A DNA stretch of 64,000 nt. It comes from Ignavibacteriota bacterium. GTDB lineage: Bacteria > Bacteroidota > Ignavibacteria > UBA10030. Below are positions 35,371 through 43,693 of the stretch, one piece after another (the first letter of the stretch is position 1; every line of letters begins with the position of its first letter). The DNA is taken from contig PMZI01000026.1 in NCBI GenBank assembly GCA_003170475.1, positions 217,048-281,047 of the forward strand. The letters are read 5' to 3'. The notes below the pieces were generated by a model. It ran no database searches. It was given only the letters and a program-made list of their open reading frames with translations, and was not told the DNA's origin. The position numbers and the translations under genes are program-made.

Positions 35371-36453
35371 ATGAGAACAAATAGATCATTGTCGAGTATC
35401 ACCGCTGCGCTCCTCTTGCTGGTCGCTTCAGTCCTGACCTCGTGCAGCGATCTTAAAACGACTCTGCCACCTGCGACATCCAATAATCTGCAGGTGCACG
35501 ACGATAACTGGGATAACAATGCCGCCTCGGCCTCCTTTCACGGAGCCTATCTCAAATCGATCGGCTGGCAGACGAGTGAATGCAAGACGTGCCACGGATC
35601 GACGTATACAGGCGGAACGAGCGGAAAATCGTGCTTCAAGTGTCACGCATCCTATCCGCACGTTTCGGGATTCTCCACGGGGACGACGCACGGCACATAC
35701 CTTTACAATCTGAACTATCCGCTGTCGTCGTGCCAGACATGTCATGGGACTGCGTACGCAGGTGGAACCATCGCGAATGTGACCTGCATGCGCTCAGGTT
35801 GTCATGTCGATGCTACGAACACGCCTCGATCGCCAGAATCCTGCAACACCTGTCACGGTGATTTCACAGCTGCAGCGAGCAATTTCCTGGCCAGCGCCCC
35901 GCCGAAGAGCGTCACCGGCGCAACGGCAACAAGTGTTCGAGGGGTCGGTGCTCACCAGAAACACCTGGCCACAAACGCCATGGGTGTCGCAGTGAAATGC
36001 CAGGAGTGCCATGCAGTCCCGGCTCAAGTTTCCTCCGCCGGACACCTTGGGACATTGCCAGCTGAAGTGGTGTTCAATGACAAACTTGCTCCATTGCCTA
36101 CGGGCAGCGGGACTCTGGTTCCGAAGCCTTCCTACGATCCATCTACGCTCAAATGCAACAACACATACTGTCATGGGAATTGGAGAGTGAGGAAGGCGAC
36201 ATCGACCTCCCAGTTTGCCTACAGTGATTCTCTGATGGTTGGGTTGAACTACTCGCCTGCCTGGACGAATGGTTCTGCTGATGCGACTTGCGGCAGCTGC
36301 CATGGGTTGCCTCCCAAAGGACATATTGCCGTGCCGTTGTCGACATGCGGCAGCTGCCATTTCGGGATCGTCAGCACGGACGGTAAGATCATCGACAAAA
36401 CAAAACATATCAACGGAAAAATCAATGTCTTCGATCAGGAGTATTCCTTCTGA
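35371..36453 (+). CDS. Nine-haem lipoprotein cytochrome c with CX4CH motifs
   Basis: A 360-residue lipoprotein. From ATG 35371 the N-terminus reads as a lipoprotein signal ending in LTSC, where Cys is acylated; GTG 35356, overlapping the previous stop, is an alternative. Haem sites are seven CXXCH (CKTCH, CFKCH, CQTCH, CNTCH, CQECH, CGSCH twice) and two CX4CH (CMRSGCH, CNNTYCH). Proteins of this CxxxxCH/CxxCH kind are common among Geobacter outer-membrane cytochromes. By position it could be the outer face of the barrel conduit, though lipoprotein sorting to the surface cannot be shown from sequence. Confidence 0.87.
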   Translation: MRTNRSLSSITAALLLLVASVLTSCSDLKTTLPPATSNNLQVHDDNWDNNAASASFHGAYLKSIGWQTSECKTCHGSTYTGGTSGKSCFKCHASYPHVSGFSTGTTHGTYLYNLNYPLSSCQTCHGTAYAGGTIANVTCMRSGCHVDATNTPRSPESCNTCHGDFTAAASNFLASAPPKSVTGATATSVRGVGAHQKHLATNAMGVAVKCQECHAVPAQVSSAGHLGTLPAEVVFNDKLAPLPTGSGTLVPKPSYDPSTLKCNNTYCHGNWRVRKATSTSQFAYSDSLMVGLNYSPAWTNGSADATCGSCHGLPPKGHIAVPLSTCGSCHFGIVSTDGKIIDKTKHINGKINVFDQEYSF

Positions 36454-36517
36454 TCAAAGCTGATATTCCGGTGCTTTACATCCAACCATGCACTGAAAGG
36501 GAGAGGCAGGGGAGAAT

Positions 36518-38782
36518 ATGGTAGGGGTTTTTATTGTTTGGATTGCATTTGTGGCGGCATCGGTTTCTGCGTATTCTTTCTACTGGACCGCAACACGGAA
36601 CACGCGGATGCTGGCTCTCGCCCGCAACAGCTTCGGGATCATGGCTCTCAGTATTCTAGCGGCCTCCGTCCTGCTGCTGGTGTATATCCTGACGCACCGA
36701 TTCGAATTTGCCTACGTCTGGGAGTACAGCTCTCGTTCTCTTCCGCTTGACCTCCTCGTTACGACATTTTGGGCCGGCCAGGATGGAAGCTTCATGCTCT
36801 GGGCGCTGTGCGGATCTTGCATCGGTCTGATCCTGATGGCATACACTCGTCGCAAAGGAATAGAAGCCGAAACGATGGCATTGTATGCTCTCATTCAGGC
36901 TTTTCTTCTGTTGTTGCTCATCCTCAAATCTCCTTTCACCTATATCTGGCATGCATATCCAAACGATGTTTCGGTCGGTACTATTCCGACTGATGGTCGC
37001 GGGTTGAATCCGCTCCTACAGAATTTCTGGATGATTGCTCATCCACCCATGCTGTTCGCAGGCTTCGCAGCGATGGCGGTCCCGTTCGTCTTCGCGCTGG
37101 CAGCGTTGTGGCGCAAAGCGTATCAGGAATGGATTCCGAGCGCTCTTCCCTGGGTTATCGGCGGTACTGTCGCACTTGGCACCGGCATCATGATGGGCGG
37201 TTACTGGGCGTACGGTGTTTTGGGTTGGGGAGGGTGGTGGGGTTGGGATCCCGTCGAGAATTCCTCGCTCGTCCCGTGGATCGTTGGCGTTATTCTCATT
37301 CACACCATGCTCGTTCAACGAAGAACGGGCGGCTTGGCGCGAACAAATTTCTTCCTTGGCATCAGCACCTTTGTTCTTGTTGTCTACAGCACCTTCCTGA
37401 CGCGGAGCGGCATCCTTGGCTCATCCTCTGTTCATTCTTTTGTGAATCCCGGCGGATGGGTTTATGCGTGTCTTGTCCTCTGGATCCTGTCGTTGGTCGG
37501 GCTGGGAATCTCGATGCTGGGCGTTCGCTGGAAGGACCTGCGAACACTTGCTGTTCGGTCGCCTCTGTTTACCCGCGAATCGTTCCTGAGCATCGCTTCT
37601 GCGGTGATGGGTACGATTGCATTAGTGATTTTGTTTGGGACGAGCTATCTTCTCGTGCCCTTGGCGACGCTCGAGCGGACATTCTACGACAACACCAATC
37701 TCCCGATTGCTATCGGCATGATGATTCTGCTGGGTCTGAGCCTTGGGCTGCAATGGAAAGAAGAATCCCGAGCGACTTTGCTGAAGAAATCGGCAATTTC
37801 CTTAGTGCTCGCCATGGTTGGCACAGCGATCCTCGTCGCCGTCGGTCTGCATGATGTGATGATGGGCCTGTTGGCGTTCGCATCCTTGTTCGCATTTTTC
37901 GTGAATGCAATGCGGTTCATCGCCTTGGCAAAGGAAGATGTCCGGCACACAGGCGGGACACTTTCGCACATCGGTCTCGCGCTGCTCTTCCTGGGAATCA
38001 TTGGCTCCGGAAGGTACGGTGAGAAACAGACCGCTTCTCTTCCGCTCAACGAATCGAAGGAAGTCCTTGGGCATCAACTCACCTATACGGGTTCGAAGCA
38101 GATGCAGGATGGCAAATGGTTGTTTTCCGTCAAGGTGGCGAAAGAAGGATCGCAGTTCACGCTCGAGCCTGTCATGTTCCAGAGCGAATACAACAACAGC
38201 CTGATGCGAAATCCCGATTATGCGGCATTTCTCACCAGGGATTTTTATATCGAGCCCGTTTCCCTTGAAGACGTCGCACCTCCCACCGCAAGCACAGGAA
38301 ATGGGAGCACACTTCAACTCAAGAAAGGGGAATCGAAAGCTCTCGGCGATGCGACAGTGACGTTTCTTCGCTTCGATACGAATCACAAAGGGATGGAGGC
38401 GACGACGGGGGCTGGCAACTTTCCGGTCGGAGTGGTACTTCAAGTGAAGCGAGGATCTACAATTGAAGAGGTGACCCCGGTGACAGTCTATCGTGGAGCA
38501 GAAAAGGTGGAAATGAAGAGGGCAACAACAAAGGACGGATCCATTGGATTCGACCTGATCGCGATGAACATCGGAACGCAATCCATTCCTTCCACCATCG
38601 ACCTAGCGATCACAGGAAATGTCCTTTCTGCACCTCCGGTCGCAAAGGCTCAGCTGCTCGTTGTTGAGGCAAGCGTAAAACCGTTTATGAGTGTTGTATG
38701 GACTGGAGCGGTGTTCATACTGTTCGGGTTGATTGTTTCGCTTACGACAAAATTCAACGGGAAAGGACGACAACAATCCTGA
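36518..38782 (+). CDS. ccmF: Cytochrome c haem lyase CcmF
   Basis: A 754-residue multi-spanning inner-membrane protein of the CcmF/NrfE family, which attaches haem to apocytochromes c in the System I pathway. Transmembrane helices run through the length; the tryptophan-rich haem-handling motif WGGWWGWDPVENSS is present at about residues 240-253. A periplasmic domain (about 540-720) and a last helix (WTGAVFILFGLIVSL) follow. The gene closes the cytochrome locus, downstream of the nine-haem lipoprotein by 64 bases, so it probably supplies the haem-loading activity for these multihaem proteins. Other ccm genes are not in the window. Confidence 0.93.
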   Translation: MVGVFIVWIAFVAASVSAYSFYWTATRNTRMLALARNSFGIMALSILAASVLLLVYILTHRFEFAYVWEYSSRSLPLDLLVTTFWAGQDGSFMLWALCGSCIGLILMAYTRRKGIEAETMALYALIQAFLLLLLILKSPFTYIWHAYPNDVSVGTIPTDGRGLNPLLQNFWMIAHPPMLFAGFAAMAVPFVFALAALWRKAYQEWIPSALPWVIGGTVALGTGIMMGGYWAYGVLGWGGWWGWDPVENSSLVPWIVGVILIHTMLVQRRTGGLARTNFFLGISTFVLVVYSTFLTRSGILGSSSVHSFVNPGGWVYACLVLWILSLVGLGISMLGVRWKDLRTLAVRSPLFTRESFLSIASAVMGTIALVILFGTSYLLVPLATLERTFYDNTNLPIAIGMMILLGLSLGLQWKEESRATLLKKSAISLVLAMVGTAILVAVGLHDVMMGLLAFASLFAFFVNAMRFIALAKEDVRHTGGTLSHIGLALLFLGIIGSGRYGEKQTASLPLNESKEVLGHQLTYTGSKQMQDGKWLFSVKVAKEGSQFTLEPVMFQSEYNNSLMRNPDYAAFLTRDFYIEPVSLEDVAPPTASTGNGSTLQLKKGESKALGDATVTFLRFDTNHKGMEATTGAGNFPVGVVLQVKRGSTIEEVTPVTVYRGAEKVEMKRATTKDGSIGFDLIAMNIGTQSIPSTIDLAITGNVLSAPPVAKAQLLVVEASVKPFMSVVWTGAVFILFGLIVSLTTKFNGKGRQQS

Positions 38783-38854
38783 AGAAGAGAATGCGATCCT
38801 GCCTGCGACCAGATCGAAGTCGTTCCGTCCACCCATCATTGGAGCATCAATAGA

Positions 38855-38886
38855 AATGCCCGCCGCAGCAAACTGCAACGGGCATT
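38855..38886. terminator. Hairpin between convergent genes
   Basis: AATGCCCG (38855-38862) pairs with CGGGCATT (38879-38886), with an inner GCAG/CTGC pairing. It lies between ccmF and the convergent receiver gene and could end transcription from either side, although neither flank has a long T-run. Confidence 0.5.
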
Positions 38887-38908
38887 GGTGTTTCCAACAA
38901 CGGGCACT

Positions 38909-39616
38909 CTATTCCTGATTCTTGCCGGAGGAGGCTTTGTCCGGAACTGCGAAGAGTTTCAAACCCCGAAGCCCTTCGTTGTACATCTCATCACGCAGGT
39001 TGAGGAGCTTTCTCAGAATGTCAGACATCCGATCGACATTGTCCTGAATTTCTTTAATCTGGACCTTGACCAGGGGATCTGTCAGCTCGGGCGAAGATGT
39101 CAGCTTGCTCAAAGTCAGATCAATGATGGCCATCGGGTTGTTGAGCTCATGATGGACTGTGCGTATGATGGTTGTAATGGCATCCATTCTCTGCCGCACA
39201 ACTTCATTCCTCGCCATCGCTCGTTGATATTCTTTTTTTTCGAGTCCGGCAAGGATTGCTTTCTCGAGCACATACGCGTTGGCAAGTTCTTCCTTCGTCA
39301 GATAGTCGTCAGCGCCAAGCTTGAAAACATCATGGACGATTTTGTAGTCCTGGCTCGACGAGATCACGATCACCACGGTGTCCTGGTCTCGCGTTCTCAA
39401 CGCCCGAAGAAATTCGCCACCCGTAATCCCCGGTAAGTAGAAATCAAGCAGGATGACATCAAACGTCCCGGCTTTTTTCACAGACTCAAGGGCATCTTCC
39501 GCAGAAGTAACACTCCTTATCTTGTAGTTGTATTCGAGCGACCGCTTCAGAATGTGTTGATAGGAAGCGTTTACAGCTGGATCATCCTCGACGATCAGGA
39601 TATTGCGTGAAACCAT
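38909..39616 (-). CDS. Receiver protein with histidine-kinase H-box but no ATPase domain
   Basis: A 235-residue protein. Residues 1-125 are a full receiver: D11/D12, phospho-acceptor D58 (VILLDFYLPG), S86-S88 and K108. A helical linker leads to a dimerisation-type segment with an H-box (TVHHELNNPMAIIDL, His at 155/156) and a second helix (QDNVDRMSDILRKLLNL), but the protein ends before any ATP-binding domain. Therefore it cannot phosphorylate itself and may be a phosphorelay intermediate or a partner that docks onto a kinase. The start at 39616 is GTG or ATG in context MVSRNIL. A related protein lies at 59977. Confidence 0.8.
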   Translation of the reverse strand: MVSRNILIVEDDPAVNASYQHILKRSLEYNYKIRSVTSAEDALESVKKAGTFDVILLDFYLPGITGGEFLRALRTRDQDTVVIVISSSQDYKIVHDVFKLGADDYLTKEELANAYVLEKAILAGLEKKEYQRAMARNEVVRQRMDAITTIIRTVHHELNNPMAIIDLTLSKLTSSPELTDPLVKVQIKEIQDNVDRMSDILRKLLNLRDEMYNEGLRGLKLFAVPDKASSGKNQE

Positions 39617-40102
39617 AGAACTCTCCTGGATGCCAATAGATCAAATGGAAGCGGACTGGATCCGTTGCTACTTCTGCCCCGCAATGACGTTCTCACACAA
39701 GATAATAGTATCTTTGGCCGAAATGCAACAAGTCCCTCTTCCTTCAGTGACACGACGCACAGGGGCTCTGCATCGATGGATTCTCAACCTGAGCCAAAAC
39801 GGGTGGGTACGTTGGACGCCATTTTGAGGTTGTTCCGATTCGTGTTTCTAGGTTTGGGAAGTGCACCCAGGGTCTTCCTATCAGTAGGAAAGTCGAAGCA
39901 CCGTCCGTGAAGATTCCCGCTCATCGTGGCTGCAGGCGAATGTATGCCGGTCGGCACGGTTTTTGACCCTATCTGACTGTCCTTTGGCCATCACCGGAAT
40001 GAGTCCGATGCCGCCTCCGCTGATTGCCTGTTGTTCCGATAGACGTACTCCTCAAGATCTTGACCGCCATTCAACTATCAATCACCTTCTAGCAGGAAAG
40101 CT
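39617..40102 (+). other. 486-base gene-free region before the alanine dehydrogenase gene
   Basis: No gene is supported. A short hairpin, TTCCTA-TCAG-TAGGAA (39875-39890), and CGGCACGGTTTTTGA (39952-39966), a near-match to sigma-54 with GA instead of GC at -12, are visible. It presumably holds the divergent promoters of the receiver gene (minus) and the dehydrogenase operon (plus); no clear -35/-10 pair was found. Confidence 0.45.
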
Positions 40103-41245
40103 ATGAACATAGGCATCCTTAAAGAAGAACCTTCGATCGAACGCCGCGTGGCTCTTGCGCCCGCTGGGGTCGAGGTCCTCAAGTCCCAGGGACATACTGT
40201 TTTCGTTTTGCATCAGGACGGCGCCGGGATCCTTCTCCGTGACGAGGACTATCAATTGGCCGGGGCGACGATCACCTACAGCTCTGAGGAGATCATTAAT
40301 CGCTCTGACATCATCCTCAAAGTTTCGCCACCGACGGACACAGAACTTGAAGTGTTGAGAGAAGGGCAGACCTTCTTTTCGTTCCTGCATCTTGCCATCT
40401 CGAGGCGCAAGGTACTCGAGCGAATCCTGGAAAAGAAAGTCACGGCGATAGCGTTCGAGCTTATTGAGAACGAAAAGGGGGACCTCGAAGTTCTTCAAGT
40501 GATGAGTGAGATCGCCGGACAGATCGCAATCCAGGTGGGGGCTCATTTCCTTCACGCGGATCATGGCGGACGAGGAACACTTCTTGGAAGTATTCCTGGG
40601 ATTCCGCCCGCCAATGTGGTTATCCTCGGAGCAGGAGCCGTTGGACGGACGGCCGCTCGAGTGGCCATCGGCATGGGAGCGAATGTCACCGTACTGGACA
40701 AAGACTTGAACCGATTGCGCGAGATGGAGCATCTCTTCCAGTGGAAAATCACCACAGGCGTTGCGACGAGTTATCATATTGCCCGTGCGGCACGCTTTGC
40801 AGATGTGCTGATCGGTGCTGTCCTCCTGAAGGCGGAAAAAGCTCCTCACCTGATTACTGAAGCAATGGTGAAAGAGATGAAACCCGGCTCGGTGATCATC
40901 GATGCCTCCATTGATCAGGGAGGATGTGTGGAGACCAGTCGACCAACCACGATTGACGATCCGGTTTTCGTTGCGCACGGTGTGGTTCACTATTGCGTCC
41001 CAAATATGCCTGCGGTTGTGGCGCGCACATCAACGACGGCGCTGACGAATGCTCTCTTGCCCTATATACAGGAAGTGGGAGAAATCGGTGTCGTGAATGC
41101 TTTGATGAAAAATCCTGCCCTGGCGAAGGGGGTCTGCGCCCACCAAGGGTTCTGTACAAATGAAGTGATTGGGCGCATCTTCGATTTCAAGCCAAAGTCC
41201 ATCAATCACCTTATCAACAATCCTGCAACAGGAACCTTGATTTGA
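40103..41245 (+). CDS. Alanine dehydrogenase-family protein
   Basis: A 380-residue cytoplasmic enzyme of the alanine dehydrogenase/transhydrogenase-alpha family. It begins MNIGILKEEPSIERRVALAP, with the Lys/Arg substrate contacts, has FLHLA with the catalytic His region, a Rossmann motif VVILGAGAVGRTA, and the family segment DQGGCVETSRPTT. It would interconvert L-alanine and pyruvate with NAD(H), although a different 2-amino-acid substrate cannot be excluded. AGGAAAG precedes the start. A CoA-transferase gene starts 9 bases downstream, suggesting a joint pathway of amino-acid fermentation or acyl-CoA handling (inference). Confidence 0.88.
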   Translation: MNIGILKEEPSIERRVALAPAGVEVLKSQGHTVFVLHQDGAGILLRDEDYQLAGATITYSSEEIINRSDIILKVSPPTDTELEVLREGQTFFSFLHLAISRRKVLERILEKKVTAIAFELIENEKGDLEVLQVMSEIAGQIAIQVGAHFLHADHGGRGTLLGSIPGIPPANVVILGAGAVGRTAARVAIGMGANVTVLDKDLNRLREMEHLFQWKITTGVATSYHIARAARFADVLIGAVLLKAEKAPHLITEAMVKEMKPGSVIIDASIDQGGCVETSRPTTIDDPVFVAHGVVHYCVPNMPAVVARTSTTALTNALLPYIQEVGEIGVVNALMKNPALAKGVCAHQGFCTNEVIGRIFDFKPKSINHLINNPATGTLI

Positions 41246-41254
41246 GCGTGCATT

Positions 41255-42580
41255 ATGAGCTGGTTAGATCAATACAAACCCAAAGTTGTCTCTCTCGCTG
41301 AAGCTGTCTCGGTCGTAAAGTCCAATGATCGCATTTACATCAGCGGAAATGCGGCAACTCCCACACTGCTTGCCGGGGGGCTTGCGCAACGAAAGGACGA
41401 TCTCCGCAACGTAGAGGTCAACCACATCCTCATGCTTGGCGAAGATCCGCTTTCGATGCCCGGGATGGAGCAATACTTTCGACACAATTCGCTCTTTGTT
41501 GGCGCTGCCGATCGTGAGGCGATCACCGAAGGTCGATCCGATTATGTCCCCGTTCACCTCTCAGAAATACCCAGCCTTTTCATTGATAAAGTCATCCCAA
41601 TCGATGTCGCTCTCGTGCACCTTTCCCCGCCGGACGAACACGGGTATATGAGCTTTGGGGTGGAGTGTGCAGCTTCCAAGGCGGCTGCAGAGAGCGCCAC
41701 ACTGGTCATCGCGCAGGTGAATGACAGGATGCCCCGGACATTGGGAGATGTATTCATTCACTTTTCGAAAGTCCACAAAGTGGTTGAATGTTCTGAACCG
41801 CTGAAAACCCTGAAGGAAGGGGGATCGTCGGAACTCGAACAGAGGATCGCCACACATATCGCAGGTTTGGTCGAAGATGGCTCAACGCTGCAGCTGGGGA
41901 TCGGCGGCATTCCCGACGCTGTGTTGTCGCTTCTGGATGGGAAAAAGGATCTCGGAATTCACACAGAAATGGTTTCCGACGGCGTCGCCAAAGCCATAGA
42001 CCGCGGAATCATCACGAACCAGAAAAAGACTCTTCACCCCGGCAAAGTTGTGGCGACATTCGTGCTTGGGTCGGACAAGTTGTATGAGTACGTTCACAAC
42101 AACCCGTTGTTTGAGATGCGCCAGTGCAACTATACGAACAATCCCTTCATCATCTCACAAAATGTGAAGATGGTTGCCATCAATTCCGCGATTGAAGTCG
42201 ACATTACCGGGCAGGTGTGTTCCGACTCGATCGGAAGCCGAATCTACAGCGGTTTTGGCGGCCAAGTGGATTTCATCCGTGGGGCTGGATATTCCAAAGG
42301 CGGAAAGCCGATCATCGCCCTGTCGTCAACCGCCAAGAACGGTGCAATGTCCCGCATTGTGTCCCAGCTGAAGCCCGGGGCCGGCGTAGTGACGACACGC
42401 GCCGATGTGCACTATGTGGTGACAGAGTTTGGAGTAGCTTCCCTGCACGGGAAGAACCTTCGACAGCGTGCCGAGGCGCTGGTTGCCATCGCTCATCCGA
42501 AATTCCATCAGGAGCTTGAACAGGCCCTTCGGCGTCCGGAAAAGAAGGTAGTACGTTCTGAAGCAACGGCGGTAACTTAG
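41255..42580 (+). CDS. Acetyl-CoA hydrolase/4-hydroxybutyrate CoA-transferase family protein
   Basis: A 441-residue cytoplasmic enzyme of the family that includes acetyl-CoA hydrolase, 4-hydroxybutyrate and succinyl:acetate CoA-transferases. The N-terminal half has DRIYISGNAATP; the C-terminal half holds QLGIGGIPDAVLSLL and the catalytic Glu in NSAIEVDITGQVCSDSIG, followed by SGFGGQVDFIRGA. It moves CoA between an acyl-CoA and a free acid through a glutamyl-CoA intermediate. It follows the alanine dehydrogenase-family gene by nine bases and a strong terminator comes after it. The donor/acceptor pair is not readable from sequence. Confidence 0.9.
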   Translation: MSWLDQYKPKVVSLAEAVSVVKSNDRIYISGNAATPTLLAGGLAQRKDDLRNVEVNHILMLGEDPLSMPGMEQYFRHNSLFVGAADREAITEGRSDYVPVHLSEIPSLFIDKVIPIDVALVHLSPPDEHGYMSFGVECAASKAAAESATLVIAQVNDRMPRTLGDVFIHFSKVHKVVECSEPLKTLKEGGSSELEQRIATHIAGLVEDGSTLQLGIGGIPDAVLSLLDGKKDLGIHTEMVSDGVAKAIDRGIITNQKKTLHPGKVVATFVLGSDKLYEYVHNNPLFEMRQCNYTNNPFIISQNVKMVAINSAIEVDITGQVCSDSIGSRIYSGFGGQVDFIRGAGYSKGGKPIIALSSTAKNGAMSRIVSQLKPGAGVVTTRADVHYVVTEFGVASLHGKNLRQRAEALVAIAHPKFHQELEQALRRPEKKVVRSEATAVT

Positions 42581-42667
42581 GGGAAGGCTCGGGTGTGGGG
42601 GGATAGATGGGATGTCTGAGGCGGAGCGCCTAGCTCAGAGCGCGGTGACTCTATGCCAGAAGAACAG

Positions 42668-42707
42668 AAAGTCCGATGAACGCAATGCGTCCACCGGACT
42701 TTTTTTT
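42668..42707 (+). terminator. Rho-independent terminator of the dehydrogenase/CoA-transferase operon
   Basis: AAAGTCCG (42668-42675) pairs with CGGACTTT (42695-42702), with an inner ACGC/GCGT pairing, and is followed by a run of eight to nine T (42700-42707). It lies 88 bases past the stop. Confidence 0.88.
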
Positions 42708-42722
42708 GTCCCGCGTTCAGCG

Positions 42723-43454
42723 TTAGTGAATTGTCTGTTCCCAATAGATAGTGTTCGTCTTCTGGTTGAAAAGCATCACTTGCTTCGGGACAACAGTGAA
42801 TCGTGAGCCCTTCTTGGATTCGCCCTGGCTCATGTCGACTTTGAATCGGATTCGGAAAAAGACGTTCGCTTCGTCATCCTTCGCGGCCCTCGCGATATCG
42901 CGTCCAACTTGCCAACGGAAATACGGATTAAACTTTAAATAGATGGAAGAGGTGCGATATCCCATCCTGATGGAGTCTGCAAGTCCAACGTATGCGTTCT
43001 GCGGGATTTCTGTTGTGACGGTAGGAATATTGTAGGGTGCCTCAATGACGGATGGGCAGGTAACATTGTAGACCTGACCGTCCGCATCATACAGATTCAA
43101 ATTTGCTTTGAGAACCACGCCAATAACGCGAATATCGTATTTTTTGTCTTTGACGTACTTCGCAATCTTCGCGAGGTACTGCTGGCGCGCGACAACAGAC
43201 CGCTTCTCGAATTCAGCGGTTGTTTCGAATTCGGTCTTCTTTCCGATCGCAGTAGTATAGTTCTCCGATTCATCCTTGATGAATGTCCAGGCTTCTTTCA
43301 ACGCGGCTGTAAATTCAGCCGGAGCGATGTTGTCCTCCGGCAAAGGTGTCGCCGGCTTGGGTTGCGGCGTCTGCGATGACAGGAGAGACGGAATCACAAC
43401 GAATGTGACCACAAGAGCGATCTGCCGGATCGTGTCCCTCAATAGTGTTCTCAT
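42723..43454 (-). CDS. Hypothetical exported protein
   Basis: A 243-residue protein starting at ATG 43454 behind AAGGGGA; the longer frame to 43574 lacks coding signs. A signal peptide (IALVVTFVVIPSLLSSQ) is followed by a Pro-rich linker (TPQPKPATPLPE), then a mixed alpha/beta domain with helices (EFEKRSVVARQQYLAKIAKYV) and beta strands (KYDIRVIGVVLKANLNLYD). It is likely periplasmic or outer-membrane associated. No family was recognised. It stands alone on the minus strand and its end abuts the terminator of the plus-strand operon. Confidence 0.7.
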   Translation of the reverse strand: MRTLLRDTIRQIALVVTFVVIPSLLSSQTPQPKPATPLPEDNIAPAEFTAALKEAWTFIKDESENYTTAIGKKTEFETTAEFEKRSVVARQQYLAKIAKYVKDKKYDIRVIGVVLKANLNLYDADGQVYNVTCPSVIEAPYNIPTVTTEIPQNAYVGLADSIRMGYRTSSIYLKFNPYFRWQVGRDIARAAKDDEANVFFRIRFKVDMSQGESKKGSRFTVVPKQVMLFNQKTNTIYWEQTIH

Positions 43455-43693
43455 GATTTTCCCCTTATAGCTTCGTGATACAGGTCTTTCAACGATGATT
43501 CGACGCAGCCAAGTGACCCAACTGCAATCCCCTCTCATCTCCTTACTCAACCAACAAGTCCTCCAAATATACATCTTTTCCCCTAATTTGTATAGTGATT
43601 TTTGGCACGCGTCCGGGGGATCCGCGCCAAATTGCGTTCCTTGTCAGTATCTATGGGGCTCATCGAGGCTTGGCGGGGGGCCGCGGAATAAGT

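Noticed and set aside
39233..39240. Run of eight T in the receiver/H-box gene as a phase-variation tract
   Set aside because: It encodes ordinary Lys codons (AAA) in a charged linker; short A-runs in Lys-rich helices are common and there is no surface role.
42612..42660. tRNA-like segment containing CTAGCTCAG
   Set aside because: The box A-like sequence has no matching acceptor stem, anticodon arm or T-arm (no GGTTCGA), so it is not a tRNA.
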